DNA of 15,112 nucleotides. Origin: Sulfurospirillum sp. UBA6790 (GTDB lineage Bacteria; Campylobacterota; Campylobacteria; Campylobacterales; Sulfurospirillaceae). Position numbers and translations under genes: made by a program. The notes below the pieces were generated by a model that ran no database searches, was not told the origin of the DNA, and was given only the letters and a program-made list of their open reading frames with translations. Shown here in pieces: positions 1 through 6,146 of this stretch (positions within the stretch are counted from its first letter, which is position 1; each line of letters opens with the position of its first letter). The DNA lies in assembly GCA_002452855.1 (NCBI GenBank), contig DKFS01000088.1, positions 1 through 15,112 of the forward strand, in the 5' to 3' direction.

Positions 1-35
1 GTTAAATCGGTCAGTTCTTGGAGTCGCTGGTTCAT
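1..35 (-). CDS. 5' end of an unidentified gene, cut by the window edge
   Basis: Only the first eleven codons are visible on the minus strand: ATG at 35-33, reading MNQRLQELTDL and running off the left edge. An AGG-type ribosome binding site lies about six bases upstream, and a TATACT -10-like box is at 68-63. The gene would be divergent from cmoA. Eleven residues are too few to name a family, so I do not assign one. It could also be a chance start codon, although the ribosome binding site and the divergent promoter argue for a real gene. Confidence 0.45.
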   Translation of the reverse strand, partial: MNQRLQELTDL

Positions 36-82
36 TGTTTACCTAATGCTTTTAATTGCCCTAGTATAAAAAGAGAATGCTT

Positions 83-109
83 AAGAGTAACTAATATACA
101 AGTACTCTT
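83..109. promoter_or_regulatory. Inverted repeat between two divergent promoters
   Basis: AAGAGTA (83-89) and TACTCTT (103-109) form a perfect 7-bp inverted repeat with a 13-nt spacer. It lies between a minus-strand TATACT box (68-63) and the cmoA TATAAT box (114-119), where a regulator could affect both directions. Because the spacer is long, it could equally be chance in AT-rich DNA. Confidence 0.3.
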
Positions 110-113
110 TTGT

Positions 114-119
114 TATAAT
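114..119 (+). promoter_or_regulatory. -10 box of the cmoA promoter
   Basis: A perfect TATAAT sits 30 bases before the cmoA ATG, preceded by TTTTGT. There is no good -35 match, which is common for the housekeeping sigma factor of Campylobacterota. The expected transcript start is near 126, giving a short leader. Confidence 0.55.
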
Positions 120-148
120 TGCCTAAAATTTAGCATTGTGGAAGCATT

Positions 149-859
149 ATGGACAAACTTTTTACAAAACCCATTCATAAACAATTTGAATTTGACGAGG
201 ATGTTGCCGTTGTATTTGACGATATGCTAGAACGCTCCATCCCTTTTTATAAAGAAGTGATTGACCTTACATGTCATTTTATTTGTTTACATGTAAAAGA
301 GGGCGCTCATGTGGTTGATCTGGGTTGTTCAACTGCCAATACGCTTTTAGCCTTGTATAAAAAAAGCAATAAGAGCTATCATCTTTTAGGCATTGATAAT
401 GCCGAAGCGATGTTACATTTAGCACAGCAAAAGATTCATGCCTATGGCGCTAAAATTGAGTTACAATCAGCAGATATTACAGAAGTTGCGTTGCGTGAGC
501 AAGATGTCATTATCGCTAATTATATGCTTCAATTTATTAGGCCTTTGCAACGAACGGCTTTTGTAAAAAAAATCTATGACGCTTTAAATCCTGATGGCTT
601 ATTCATCTTTAGTGAAAAGATTGTTTTTGACGATAAAGTGCTGACTAAGCAGATGATAGACCTTTATTATAATTTTAAACGAGAACAAGGGTATAGCGAT
701 TTTGAAATAGCTCAAAAAAGAGAAGCACTTGAAAATGTTTTAATCCCGTATACGGAAGATGAAAACAAAGAGATGCTGAAAAATGCAGGTTTTTCAACAA
801 TAGAAACTATTTTTAAATGGGGAAATTTTGTGACTTTTGTGGCCAAGAAAAGGGGGTAA
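149..859 (+). CDS. cmoA: Carboxy-S-adenosyl-L-methionine synthase CmoA
   Basis: CmoA converts SAM and prephenate to carboxy-SAM, the donor that CmoB uses to make the cmo5U modification at tRNA wobble position 34. The 236 residues fit the family length. A Rossmann methyltransferase fold is visible: VVDLGCSTANTLLAL (about 55-69) is the SAM-binding loop, GIDNAEAML (81-89) the acidic loop, and NYMLQFI (124-130) motif IV. The segment YSDFEIAQKREALENVLIP (182-200) is characteristic of CmoA and carries the conserved Arg. The ATG at 149 is preceded by GGAAG at 140-144, rather close to the start. The stop codon lies in the loop of a terminator hairpin. cmoB is not adjacent. The gene contains one copy of the TTTACATGTAAA palindrome at 286-297. 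Confidence 0.93.
   Translation: MDKLFTKPIHKQFEFDEDVAVVFDDMLERSIPFYKEVIDLTCHFICLHVKEGAHVVDLGCSTANTLLALYKKSNKSYHLLGIDNAEAMLHLAQQKIHAYGAKIELQSADITEVALREQDVIIANYMLQFIRPLQRTAFVKKIYDALNPDGLFIFSEKIVFDDKVLTKQMIDLYYNFKREQGYSDFEIAQKREALENVLIPYTEDENKEMLKNAGFSTIETIFKWGNFVTFVAKKRG
286..297. repeat. TTTACATGTAAA palindrome, copy 1
   Basis: A perfect 12-bp palindrome inside cmoA, encoding Leu-His-Val-Lys. A one-mismatch relative (TTACATGTCA) lies 19 bases upstream at 267-276. Confidence 0.6.
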
Positions 860-869
860 GCCCTTTTTT
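848..869 (+). terminator. Terminator of cmoA, overlapping its stop codon
   Basis: AAAAGGG (848-854) pairs with CCCTTTT (861-867) around a 6-nt loop that contains the cmoA TAA, followed by more T. The A-rich left arm gives U on the opposite strand, so the hairpin may also stop the convergent minus-strand operon that ends at 878. Confidence 0.7.
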
Positions 870-877
870 ATATGGTT

Positions 878-1144
878 TTATTTATGGAATAATTTAGGGT
901 GCTTGGTTTTAAGGTATTCTATGACTTCAATCACCTCTTCAAAGCCCATCTCTGAATCATCGTCTTCGTCTTCAAAGACTTCATCGATACTTTTAATATA
1001 AAGGTCGATTGCTTTAGGAATATCTTCGTTCTTTACGCCGGCAAAATGCAGAGCCGCACCTAACATATCGGCAAGTTGCATTGCCATTTCTTCAATTTCT
1101 ACTTCTGCTTTTTCCAGTGCTTTTTGAAGTTCTTTGGTATCCAT
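878..1144 (-). CDS. Small acidic protein of unknown function
   Basis: An 88-residue protein that I do not recognise. It looks mainly alpha-helical. The N-terminal helix is rich in Glu, Lys and Ala (residues 1-25), and an acidic patch FEDEDDDSEMGFEEV lies at about 57-71. There is no signal peptide, membrane segment or cysteine. AAAGGA stands eight bases before the ATG at 1144, a good ribosome binding site. It begins only four bases after the stop of the DHH phosphoesterase and is probably the last gene of the rrf2-flhA-DHH operon. Charge and length suggest a small cytosolic partner protein, but that is only an inference. Confidence 0.75.
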   Translation of the reverse strand: MDTKELQKALEKAEVEIEEMAMQLADMLGAALHFAGVKNEDIPKAIDLYIKSIDEVFEDEDDDSEMGFEEVIEVIEYLKTKHPKLFHK

Positions 1145-1148
1145 TGGG

Positions 1149-2174
1149 TTATCCTTTTGATGAGATAATTGTCATAACTTGCGCTCGAATAGCATCATAG
1201 ATAAAAGCATCTTTGAAATTGCTGAGAAGCCCGCCACTGGCATTATGATGACCCCCGCCATTGGCAAGATGCGCCGCCATCTTACTGACATCCACTTTAC
1301 CGCTTGAACGAAGACTAATGGTCTTTTTAGAGGTCACATCCATAAAAAAGTCAAAGTCAGGATTAGCGACTAGAAAGTCGTTGCCGATGATTGAAACATT
1401 ACCGATGTTGTAGGTTAAAATCCCTTTATAGTCTTTATAATTGATTTGCATGCGCTCTTTATTATTAGTGAGTAAAATGACATTATAAGCAGAGACAAGA
1501 TTGCTTAACGTGTTGTTGCACGTGGTTGTAAAAAAGGCTTTTTTAATACCATGAATAGCGTCATCTAAGGCGATATGAGCCTCTTTACATGTAAAGTACA
1601 TTTGTGCTTGCTGAAGCAGAGAAAATATATAAGCAGTGTTCTCTTTTGGGAACATGATTTTATTGATTTCTTTAGCACCACTGACCATGCCCATACAGAC
1701 TTTTCCCAGCTCAAAAGAAGGGTCATTCTCGAGCCATATATCAACAGCATTGACCACATTGACAAAGGTACTAAGCTTTTCATCTGCACCATAGAGTGCG
1801 CTAAAGAAATCATAAGTGATTTTGGTCGCACATCGGTTGGAATCAAGATAGTACCATTCAAAGGCATCTGCACACTCTTGACCCGATTTATGATGATCCA
1901 AGAGCAATAACATAATCTCTTTATCGCAAATATTCACTTTCGCTTCAAACTCTTTGGCTTGATCCATCGTAAGATTCAAATCGGTAATTAAGATAACGTG
2001 TTTTTGCTCGGAAGCGGTCTGAATGACATCTAAAATCTGGTTGAAACATTCATTGATCTCTTTACCATAATTTGAGTTATAAAAGCTGATTGATTGAAAA
2101 TAGTGTGCACTCACCATCATACAACCATAACCATCCAAATCGGTATGTGAGAGGTGGTGTAATTGATAATCCAT
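1149..2174 (-). CDS. DHH/DHHA1-family phosphoesterase
   Basis: A 341-residue cytosolic protein of the DHH superfamily, whose members hydrolyse phosphodiester or phosphoanhydride bonds with divalent metals (RecJ, NrnA oligoribonuclease, GdpP, exopolyphosphatase). The metal motifs are intact: SHTDLDGYG (9-17, motif I), ITDLNL (63-68, Asp65), LLLDHHKSG (90-98, the DHH triad) and the Asp of NAVDIWLEN (142-150). The C-terminal DHHA1 domain carries NGGGHHNASGG (305-315), the substrate-binding loop. No extra domain is fused, so it is most like stand-alone NrnA-type enzymes. The exact substrate (nanoRNA, pAp, linear dinucleotide) cannot be read from sequence. AAGGA precedes the ATG, and the gene follows flhA by 26 bases. 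It carries the palindrome CTTTACATGTAAAG at 1583-1596. Confidence 0.88.
   Translation of the reverse strand: MDYQLHHLSHTDLDGYGCMMVSAHYFQSISFYNSNYGKEINECFNQILDVIQTASEQKHVILITDLNLTMDQAKEFEAKVNICDKEIMLLLLDHHKSGQECADAFEWYYLDSNRCATKITYDFFSALYGADEKLSTFVNVVNAVDIWLENDPSFELGKVCMGMVSGAKEINKIMFPKENTAYIFSLLQQAQMYFTCKEAHIALDDAIHGIKKAFFTTTCNNTLSNLVSAYNVILLTNNKERMQINYKDYKGILTYNIGNVSIIGNDFLVANPDFDFFMDVTSKKTISLRSSGKVDVSKMAAHLANGGGHHNASGGLLSNFKDAFIYDAIRAQVMTIISSKG
1583..1596. repeat. TTTACATGTAAA palindrome, copy 2 (14 bp)
   Basis: CTTTACATGTAAAG, a perfect 14-bp palindrome inside the DHH phosphoesterase gene. It is read there as Phe-Thr-Cys-Lys, a different reading frame from the copies in cmoA, kdsB and thrC. 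Confidence 0.6.
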
Positions 2175-2200
2175 AAATATCCTTAAATTCGTAGTGTTTA

Positions 2201-4390
2201 TTATAATTTGTCGATTTCGATAGAACCCATCACTTCAAATTTTGATGTAGAATCAATCTCTGCATGTGATAAGACAACAATTTCTAAACCAAATTTTTCA
2301 AAAATATCTGAGAGTGATTTTCGAAGTAAAGGGTCTACAATAATAAGAACAGGCGCAATTCCTTTGTGTAAAAGTTTGGCTGCTTCATCACTGCACGCTT
2401 TAACGAGGGTATTGATTTGCCCAATATTGAGTACCAAATCTCGTACCCCATCACGCTCCCGCAATGCATCTAAAAGTTTTTGTTCGGTTGCCGCATTGAA
2501 TGTGAGCAATTTTAAATAACCATTGTCATCTTTATAGAGTTTTGTGATAACACGCGCAAGTTTTGCACGTACTTGTTCCACAATAATAGAGACATTTTTA
2601 GTCACTTCTGCCACATCGCTGATGGTTTCTATCACTGTGAGGAGGTCTTTAATCGGAATTTTTTCATGTAAAAGGGCTTTAAGAACTTTTTGAATGAGTC
2701 CCACATTGGCAACTTTAAGACAATCGGCCACAACAACAGGATAATCTTTTTGCAATTTATCAATCAAACTTTGAACTTCTTGACGGGTGAGAAGCTCTTC
2801 AGCATACTTCTTAATCAATTCGCTTAAATGCGTTGAAATAACCGTTGCAGGATCAACCGTTGTGTACCCTTTAATGATGGCATCTTCTTTAGCATTGGCT
2901 TCTATCCAAATAGCATCCAGTCCAAAAGCGGGCTCTTTGGTTGGAATACCTTGTACTTTATCAATAGTAAGACCGCTGTCCATTGCCAAAAATTTGTCAG
3001 GATAAATTTCGCCGCTGCCGATTTCAATACCTTTTAGAAGGAGTTGATAATGATTCGGTGCCAAATGCAAGTTGTCTCGTATGCGCACTTGTGGAATCAA
3101 ATAACCAAAATCTGCTGCAATTTTACGACGCATACTTTTGACACGATCTAACAAATCGCCACCTTGTGCGGGGTCTGCTAGCTTAATGAGTTGGTACCCT
3201 AAGTCGAGCTCTAAGATTTCTAATTTGAGAATGTCATTAAGAGCGGTTTCTTCTTCTTTACGAAGCTCTTCAGGTGATTTTTTAGGTGCTTGAGCTGCTT
3301 GCGTTGCTTGGGCTTCTTGTTGCGCTTTTTGCGTTGTTGCGGAGGCTGATGCAAAGAATTTTTGCAATGAAAAGTGACCATCGTGTGTCTGCTTCATCAA
3401 ATAAGCAAGACCTAAAAAAATAAATCCGACAAAAGCGAGTGACAGGGTCGGAAGACCTGGAACAAGAGCAAACATAACCAAGATAAAGCCTACGATAGCA
3501 AGCGTTTTATAATCTCCAAAGAGTTGATTGACAGCACCATCTGAAAAGCTTTCTTCATCAGCTTTGTTAGCACGGGTAATAATAATACCGGTTGCTGTTG
3601 AACTAATAAGAGCAGGTAATTGTGAGACCAATCCATCGCCAATCGTTAAAATAGTATATGTTTGTGCGCTTGTGGCAAGATTAAGGTCGTGTTGGAAAGC
3701 ACCAATTAAGAAACCACCGATAATGTTGATAATAGTGATGATAATGCCCGCAACGGCATCTCCTTTAACAAACTTACTCGAACCGTCCATCGCTCCGTAA
3801 AAATTGGCTTCTTGTATAATCTCTTCACGACGTTTTCGTGCTGATTTTTCATCAATCAGTCCAGCATTAAGGTCAGCATCAATCGCCATTTGCTTACCCG
3901 GCATCGCATCGAGGGTAAAACGTGCCGCAACCTCTGCAACCCTTGTAGAACCCTTGGTAATAACCATAAAGTTAATCAACACTAAAATTGAAAAAACGAT
4001 AATACCAATAACGTAATTTCCACCTACGACAAATTGACCAAAACTCGATATGATTTCGCTTACGGCATCAGGTCCTAAATGTCCATTCGTTAAAATCATT
4101 CTGGTCGTTGAGATATTGAGCGCCAAGCGGTACAACGTGATAATTAAAATGAGTGTTGGAAAGGTTGTTAAATCCGTAGGCCTAGGAATATAGAGCGAAA
4201 TTAAAATGATTAATACAGAAACCGATAAAGAGATAACCAGGAAAAAATCGAGTACAGGGCTAGGTAGAGGGACGATAATAATAGCCAAAATAGCAACAAT
4301 AAAGACCACAACGGTCAGGTCTTTTGATTTGGTTATTGGCTCTAAATAGGGGATAATACGCTTGAGTAACTCATTTTGATTTTTTGCCAA
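2201..4390 (-). CDS. flhA: Flagellar type III export gate protein FlhA
   Basis: FlhA is the large export-gate subunit of the flagellar type III secretion apparatus. Its membrane part forms a channel and its cytosolic part docks chaperone-substrate complexes. The 729 residues match the family. About eight hydrophobic segments occupy roughly residues 25-330. The FHIPEP-family signature is clear in the cytoplasmic loop: TRVAEVAARFTLDAMPGKQM and EEIIQEANFYGAMDGSSKF (about 150-205). A Gln/Ala/Lys/Glu linker (about 355-385) leads to the soluble C-domain. The start is a TTG at 4390, chosen because AAAGG stands six bases upstream and the protein begins MAKNQNELLKRIIP as FlhA proteins do; the nearby ATG is out of frame. 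The ribosome binding site overlaps the stop codon of the upstream Rrf2 gene, implying coupling. In Campylobacter flhA likewise sits between an Rrf2 gene and rpsO. Confidence 0.96.
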   Translation of the reverse strand: MAKNQNELLKRIIPYLEPITKSKDLTVVVFIVAILAIIIVPLPSPVLDFFLVISLSVSVLIILISLYIPRPTDLTTFPTLILIITLYRLALNISTTRMILTNGHLGPDAVSEIISSFGQFVVGGNYVIGIIVFSILVLINFMVITKGSTRVAEVAARFTLDAMPGKQMAIDADLNAGLIDEKSARKRREEIIQEANFYGAMDGSSKFVKGDAVAGIIITIINIIGGFLIGAFQHDLNLATSAQTYTILTIGDGLVSQLPALISSTATGIIITRANKADEESFSDGAVNQLFGDYKTLAIVGFILVMFALVPGLPTLSLAFVGFIFLGLAYLMKQTHDGHFSLQKFFASASATTQKAQQEAQATQAAQAPKKSPEELRKEEETALNDILKLEILELDLGYQLIKLADPAQGGDLLDRVKSMRRKIAADFGYLIPQVRIRDNLHLAPNHYQLLLKGIEIGSGEIYPDKFLAMDSGLTIDKVQGIPTKEPAFGLDAIWIEANAKEDAIIKGYTTVDPATVISTHLSELIKKYAEELLTRQEVQSLIDKLQKDYPVVVADCLKVANVGLIQKVLKALLHEKIPIKDLLTVIETISDVAEVTKNVSIIVEQVRAKLARVITKLYKDDNGYLKLLTFNAATEQKLLDALRERDGVRDLVLNIGQINTLVKACSDEAAKLLHKGIAPVLIIVDPLLRKSLSDIFEKFGLEIVVLSHAEIDSTSKFEVMGSIEIDKL

Positions 4391-4399
4391 TAAATGCCT

Positions 4400-4804
4400 T
4401 TAAGCTTCGATAATATCTTTGAGTGTCATATTATCCAAAAATTGGTCAATTTTAGTTTGAAGTTTGTTTAAAATAGGCCAAACGCGACAAAAATTTCCTT
4501 TTCCTCCCGGGCATTTTTGTGAGGAGGGTGAACATTCAAAAACCATGGTCTGTTTTTTTTCTGCGCATTCTACAATCATCTTAAGTGTCAAATCCTCTGG
4601 CTTTCGAGCAAGCATAAATCCACCGTGGGCTCCTTTAAACGAAGAGAGAATATTTTCTTTTGCTAGTGCTTGTAGAATTTTTGCTAAGAAACTTTTTGAA
4701 ATACCAAGTTGGTTCGATAGTGTATCAACATCTTGTGGGCTATTTTTTTGTGCAATAATAATTAATGAAAGTAGCGCGTATTCACTCGCTTTGGTTAATA
4801 GCAT
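4400..4804 (-). CDS. Rrf2-family transcriptional regulator with conserved cysteines
   Basis: A 134-residue Rrf2-type winged-helix regulator (the family of IscR, NsrR, RirA, CymR). The N-terminus MLLTKASEYALLSLIIIA and the recognition helix GISKSFLAKILQALAKE (34-50) are typical, and the wing GAHGGFMLAR (58-67) is a family hallmark. Three cysteines, C91-x6-C98-x7-C106, lie where IscR and NsrR bind a [2Fe-2S] or [4Fe-4S] cluster, with a fourth at C80, so iron-sulfur, NO or redox sensing is likely by homology. An AGAGGATGG ribosome binding site precedes the ATG. It is the first gene before flhA, with coupled translation. The ligand and regulon are not known. Autoregulation would be typical of the family. 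Confidence 0.92.
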   Translation of the reverse strand: MLLTKASEYALLSLIIIAQKNSPQDVDTLSNQLGISKSFLAKILQALAKENILSSFKGAHGGFMLARKPEDLTLKMIVECAEKKQTMVFECSPSSQKCPGGKGNFCRVWPILNKLQTKIDQFLDNMTLKDIIEA

Positions 4805-4846
4805 CGTCCATCCTCTAATAGTTTCATAAAGTTAAATAAGAGAAAT

Positions 4847-4867
4847 ATTGTACTAAATAATTGTTAG
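4847..4867 (-). promoter_or_regulatory. Promoter of the Rrf2-flhA operon with possible operator
   Basis: On the minus strand TACAAT (4852-4847) is a plausible -10 box about 43 bases before the Rrf2 start. Just upstream, CTAAATAATTGTTAG (4853-4867) is an imperfect palindrome (CTAA/TTAG arms), in a place where an Rrf2 protein could bind for autoregulation. The match is modest. Confidence 0.35.
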
Positions 4868-4950
4868 AATTTGCTTTAATCGTTAAGCTAGTTATACAAG
4901 GCATTTATTAAACTCATATTCATTTAATATTTAATTTTGGTTTTTTTAGA

Positions 4951-4973
4951 TAAAATTTCGGGCTTTTAAAAGC
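4951..4973 (+). promoter_or_regulatory. rpsO promoter -10 box and start-site palindrome
   Basis: TAAAAT (4951-4956, part of TAGATAAAAT) is the likely -10 box of rpsO. It is followed by GCTTTTAAAAGC (4962-4973), a perfect 12-bp palindrome placed at the expected transcript start. It could be an operator or the first element of the S15 leader, where autogenous control acts in other bacteria. Confidence 0.4.
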
Positions 4974-5000
4974 AAATATATTACCAATCAGGAGGTCATC

Positions 5001-5273
5001 ATGGCTTTAGGTTCGGCGGAAAAACAAGCAATTGTTAGTCAGTTTGGCAGAAAAGAAGGAGATACAGGTTCTCCAGAAGTACAAATCGCGCTTCTTTCAA
5101 AAAGAATCAGTGATTTAACGGGACATCTTAAGATCAATGCAAAAGATCACTCATCAAGACTCGGACTTCTAAAATTAGTAGGTCAACGCAAACGTTTAAT
5201 GCAATATCTTAAAAGAAAAGATTTTGCAACATACAGTAAAGTGATTAAAGAACTTTCTATTAGAGATAAATAG
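5001..5273 (+). CDS. rpsO: 30S ribosomal protein S15
   Basis: S15 is a primary-binding protein of the 30S subunit; it binds 16S rRNA helices 20-22 and forms bridge B4 with the large subunit. At 90 residues it has the usual length. The hallmarks GDTGSPEVQIALL (20-32) and the DHSSRLGLLKLVGQRKRLMQYL segment (positions about 49-70) are intact. A near-perfect AGGAGGT (4990-4996) lies before the ATG. The gene is monocistronic: it has its own promoter and a strong terminator at 5297-5318. It is divergent from the Rrf2-flhA operon. Confidence 0.98.
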   Translation: MALGSAEKQAIVSQFGRKEGDTGSPEVQIALLSKRISDLTGHLKINAKDHSSRLGLLKLVGQRKRLMQYLKRKDFATYSKVIKELSIRDK

Positions 5274-5296
5274 TCACATACTTTATTCAAATATTT

Positions 5297-5318
5297 AGGA
5301 TGAGGCAACTCATCCTTT
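5297..5318 (+). terminator. Terminator of rpsO with GCAA tetraloop
   Basis: AGGATGAG (5297-5304) pairs perfectly with CTCATCCT (5309-5316) around a GCAA loop, a stable GNRA tetraloop. Only two T follow at once, then ten C and ten T, an unusual tail for an intrinsic terminator. Confidence 0.75.
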
Positions 5319-5338
5319 CCCCCCCCCCTTTTTTTTTT
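5319..5338. repeat. C10-T10 homopolymer tract
   Basis: Ten consecutive C (5319-5328) followed directly by ten T (5329-5338). Long poly-C/G tracts are the classical slippage sites for phase variation in Campylobacter and Helicobacter. Here the tract is intergenic, downstream of the rpsO terminator hairpin. Confidence 0.85.
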
Positions 5339-5452
5339 CCTCTATCGTTACATTTTCACTTTTTTTCAGCACATGAATTCTATGGCGTATGCTTTTCCTT
5401 CATTTTATTATGCCCTTAATACTTATTAATATATCATATAATATTAATTTTC

Positions 5453-5593
5453 ATACGAAAAACCGTATAAAATATATATAAAATGTTTATTAAATATAAA
5501 AAACGTATAAAATACTTATTTTTAAGATAAAAATGTATAAAAATGTATTTTTTAAGATATAATAACTTATAAAATATCGTATTTATGTATAAT
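5453..5593. repeat. AT-rich repeat array with GTATAAAA boxes
   Basis: CGTATAAAAT occurs at 5464-5473 and 5504-5513, TGTATAAAAAT at 5534-5544, and TTATAAAAT at 5567-5575. Spacing from box to box is about 40, 30 and 32 bases. A second motif, TTTTTAAGATA, follows the second and third boxes. The first box also forms the inverted repeat ATACG-N6-CGTAT (5453-5468). The array ends at the -10 box of the HTH gene (TATAAT 5588-5593). It could be an array of binding sites for that protein, or a curved or iteron-like region. Confidence 0.5.
5588..5593 (+). promoter_or_regulatory. -10 box of the HTH gene
   Basis: TATAAT preceded directly by TG. A transcript start near 5600 would leave about 22 nt before the ATG at 5622, but almost no leader for the TTG at 5604, which supports the ATG start. 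A second TATAAT lies at 5558-5563. Confidence 0.45.
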
Positions 5594-5621
5594 TAAACCA
5601 GCCTTGGCTAGAATCATTGTC

Positions 5622-5870
5622 ATGAAAACAAACGATATTTTTAATCTCCTTCATAATGCTGTTGAATCAAAATTTATGGGAAAGAAGATTTCTCAGCGTG
5701 AAATGGCAGATAAACTTGGCGTATCAATGCGAACGTATCAAGATTGGAGATTGGGCAATTCCAATCCTCAAGCGGCATCAGCAATATTTAAAATGCTTGG
5801 TGAACTTGATGAAGATGATGCTTTGCGTTTGATTAAACGTATTGTAAAAGATATTAAGGATGAAAAATGA
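5622..5870 (+). CDS. Small helix-turn-helix DNA-binding protein
   Basis: An 82-residue protein from the ATG at 5622. The frame opens at a TTG at 5604, but no ribosome binding site supports that start and the likely promoter is too close. No strong ribosome binding site stands before the ATG either. Residues 24-45 (SQREMADKLGVSMRTYQDWRLG) are a clear XRE/Cro-like helix-turn-helix: Gln-Arg-Glu-Met-Ala, turn at Gly33, and a recognition helix around SMRTYQDW. Residues 60-82 are a charged helix (DEDDALRLIKRIVKDIKDEK) that may dimerise. There is no sensor domain. It overlaps the next small gene by ATGA, so both are translated together. Control of its own AT-rich repeat region is a reasonable inference. 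An antitoxin-like role is possible, but the partner does not resemble a toxin I know. Confidence 0.82.
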   Translation: MKTNDIFNLLHNAVESKFMGKKISQREMADKLGVSMRTYQDWRLGNSNPQAASAIFKMLGELDEDDALRLIKRIVKDIKDEK

Positions 5871-6037
5871 GTACATTGTCACAAAATGAACGAAAAGCTT
5901 TAAATGATATCTTTGTTTCCATTACTGAAAAAGAGACTTTTTTCTCGAGAATGAAAGAGACAAAAGGCGAGTTCAAACACCTTTTGAAACTTCTTTTTAT
6001 GCGTAATAAAAAGCGAATCAAACACCCCGTACGTTAA
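5867..6037 (+). CDS. 56-residue basic protein coupled to the HTH gene
   Basis: This short gene starts at ATG 5867, overlapping the HTH gene stop as ATGA, with AAGGA at 5856-5860 as a ribosome binding site, and ends at TAA 6035-6037. The product begins MSTLSQNERKALNDIFVSI and ends RNKKRIKHPVR. It is basic, probably two helices, with a strongly basic tail (LLFMRNKKRIKHPVR, about 42-56) and no cysteine, signal peptide or full membrane segment. I do not recognise the family. Coupling to a small DNA-binding protein suggests a joint function, for example a co-regulator, a nucleic-acid-binding partner or a small toxin. None of these is shown by the sequence. Confidence 0.7.
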   Translation: MSTLSQNERKALNDIFVSITEKETFFSRMKETKGEFKHLLKLLFMRNKKRIKHPVR

Positions 6038-6146
6038 TCTTACTTTTCTTCTTTATCCCTTTATATTCTTCTATTATCCATCAATAATTTAATACCTTGT
6101 TATTACTGCTTTACGCTTCCTCTGCCTGAATTCTTTTAACTATTAC

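Larger units (their letters stand above)
5274..5621. other. Non-coding region between rpsO and the HTH gene
   Basis: Nearly 350 bases without a gene. In order it holds the rpsO terminator, a C10-T10 tract, about 65 bases without visible structure, and then from about 5400 very AT-rich DNA with repeated GTATAAAA boxes leading into the promoter of the HTH gene. No convincing small ORF or RNA gene was seen. Confidence 0.6.

Noticed and set aside
18..230. 70-residue open frame on the plus strand at the left end
   Set aside because: It overlaps the cmoA start and promoter, has no ribosome binding site, and is of random composition.
1575..1910. 111-residue frame on the strand opposite the DHH phosphoesterase
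   Set aside because: It is a shadow of a gene with intact catalytic motifs and has no start signals or recognisable domain.
5453..5593. CRISPR array
   Set aside because: The repeat units are short, degenerate and AT-only, the spacers are too small and low in complexity, and no cas gene is nearby.
5604..5621. TTG at 5604 as the start of the HTH gene
   Set aside because: It lies only about ten bases after the -10 box and has no ribosome binding site; the HTH fold is complete from the ATG at 5622.
5274..6146. Insertion sequence or integrated phage between rpsO and hrcA
   Set aside because: No transposase, integrase, terminal inverted repeats or target duplication could be seen; only two small genes and AT-rich repeats are present.
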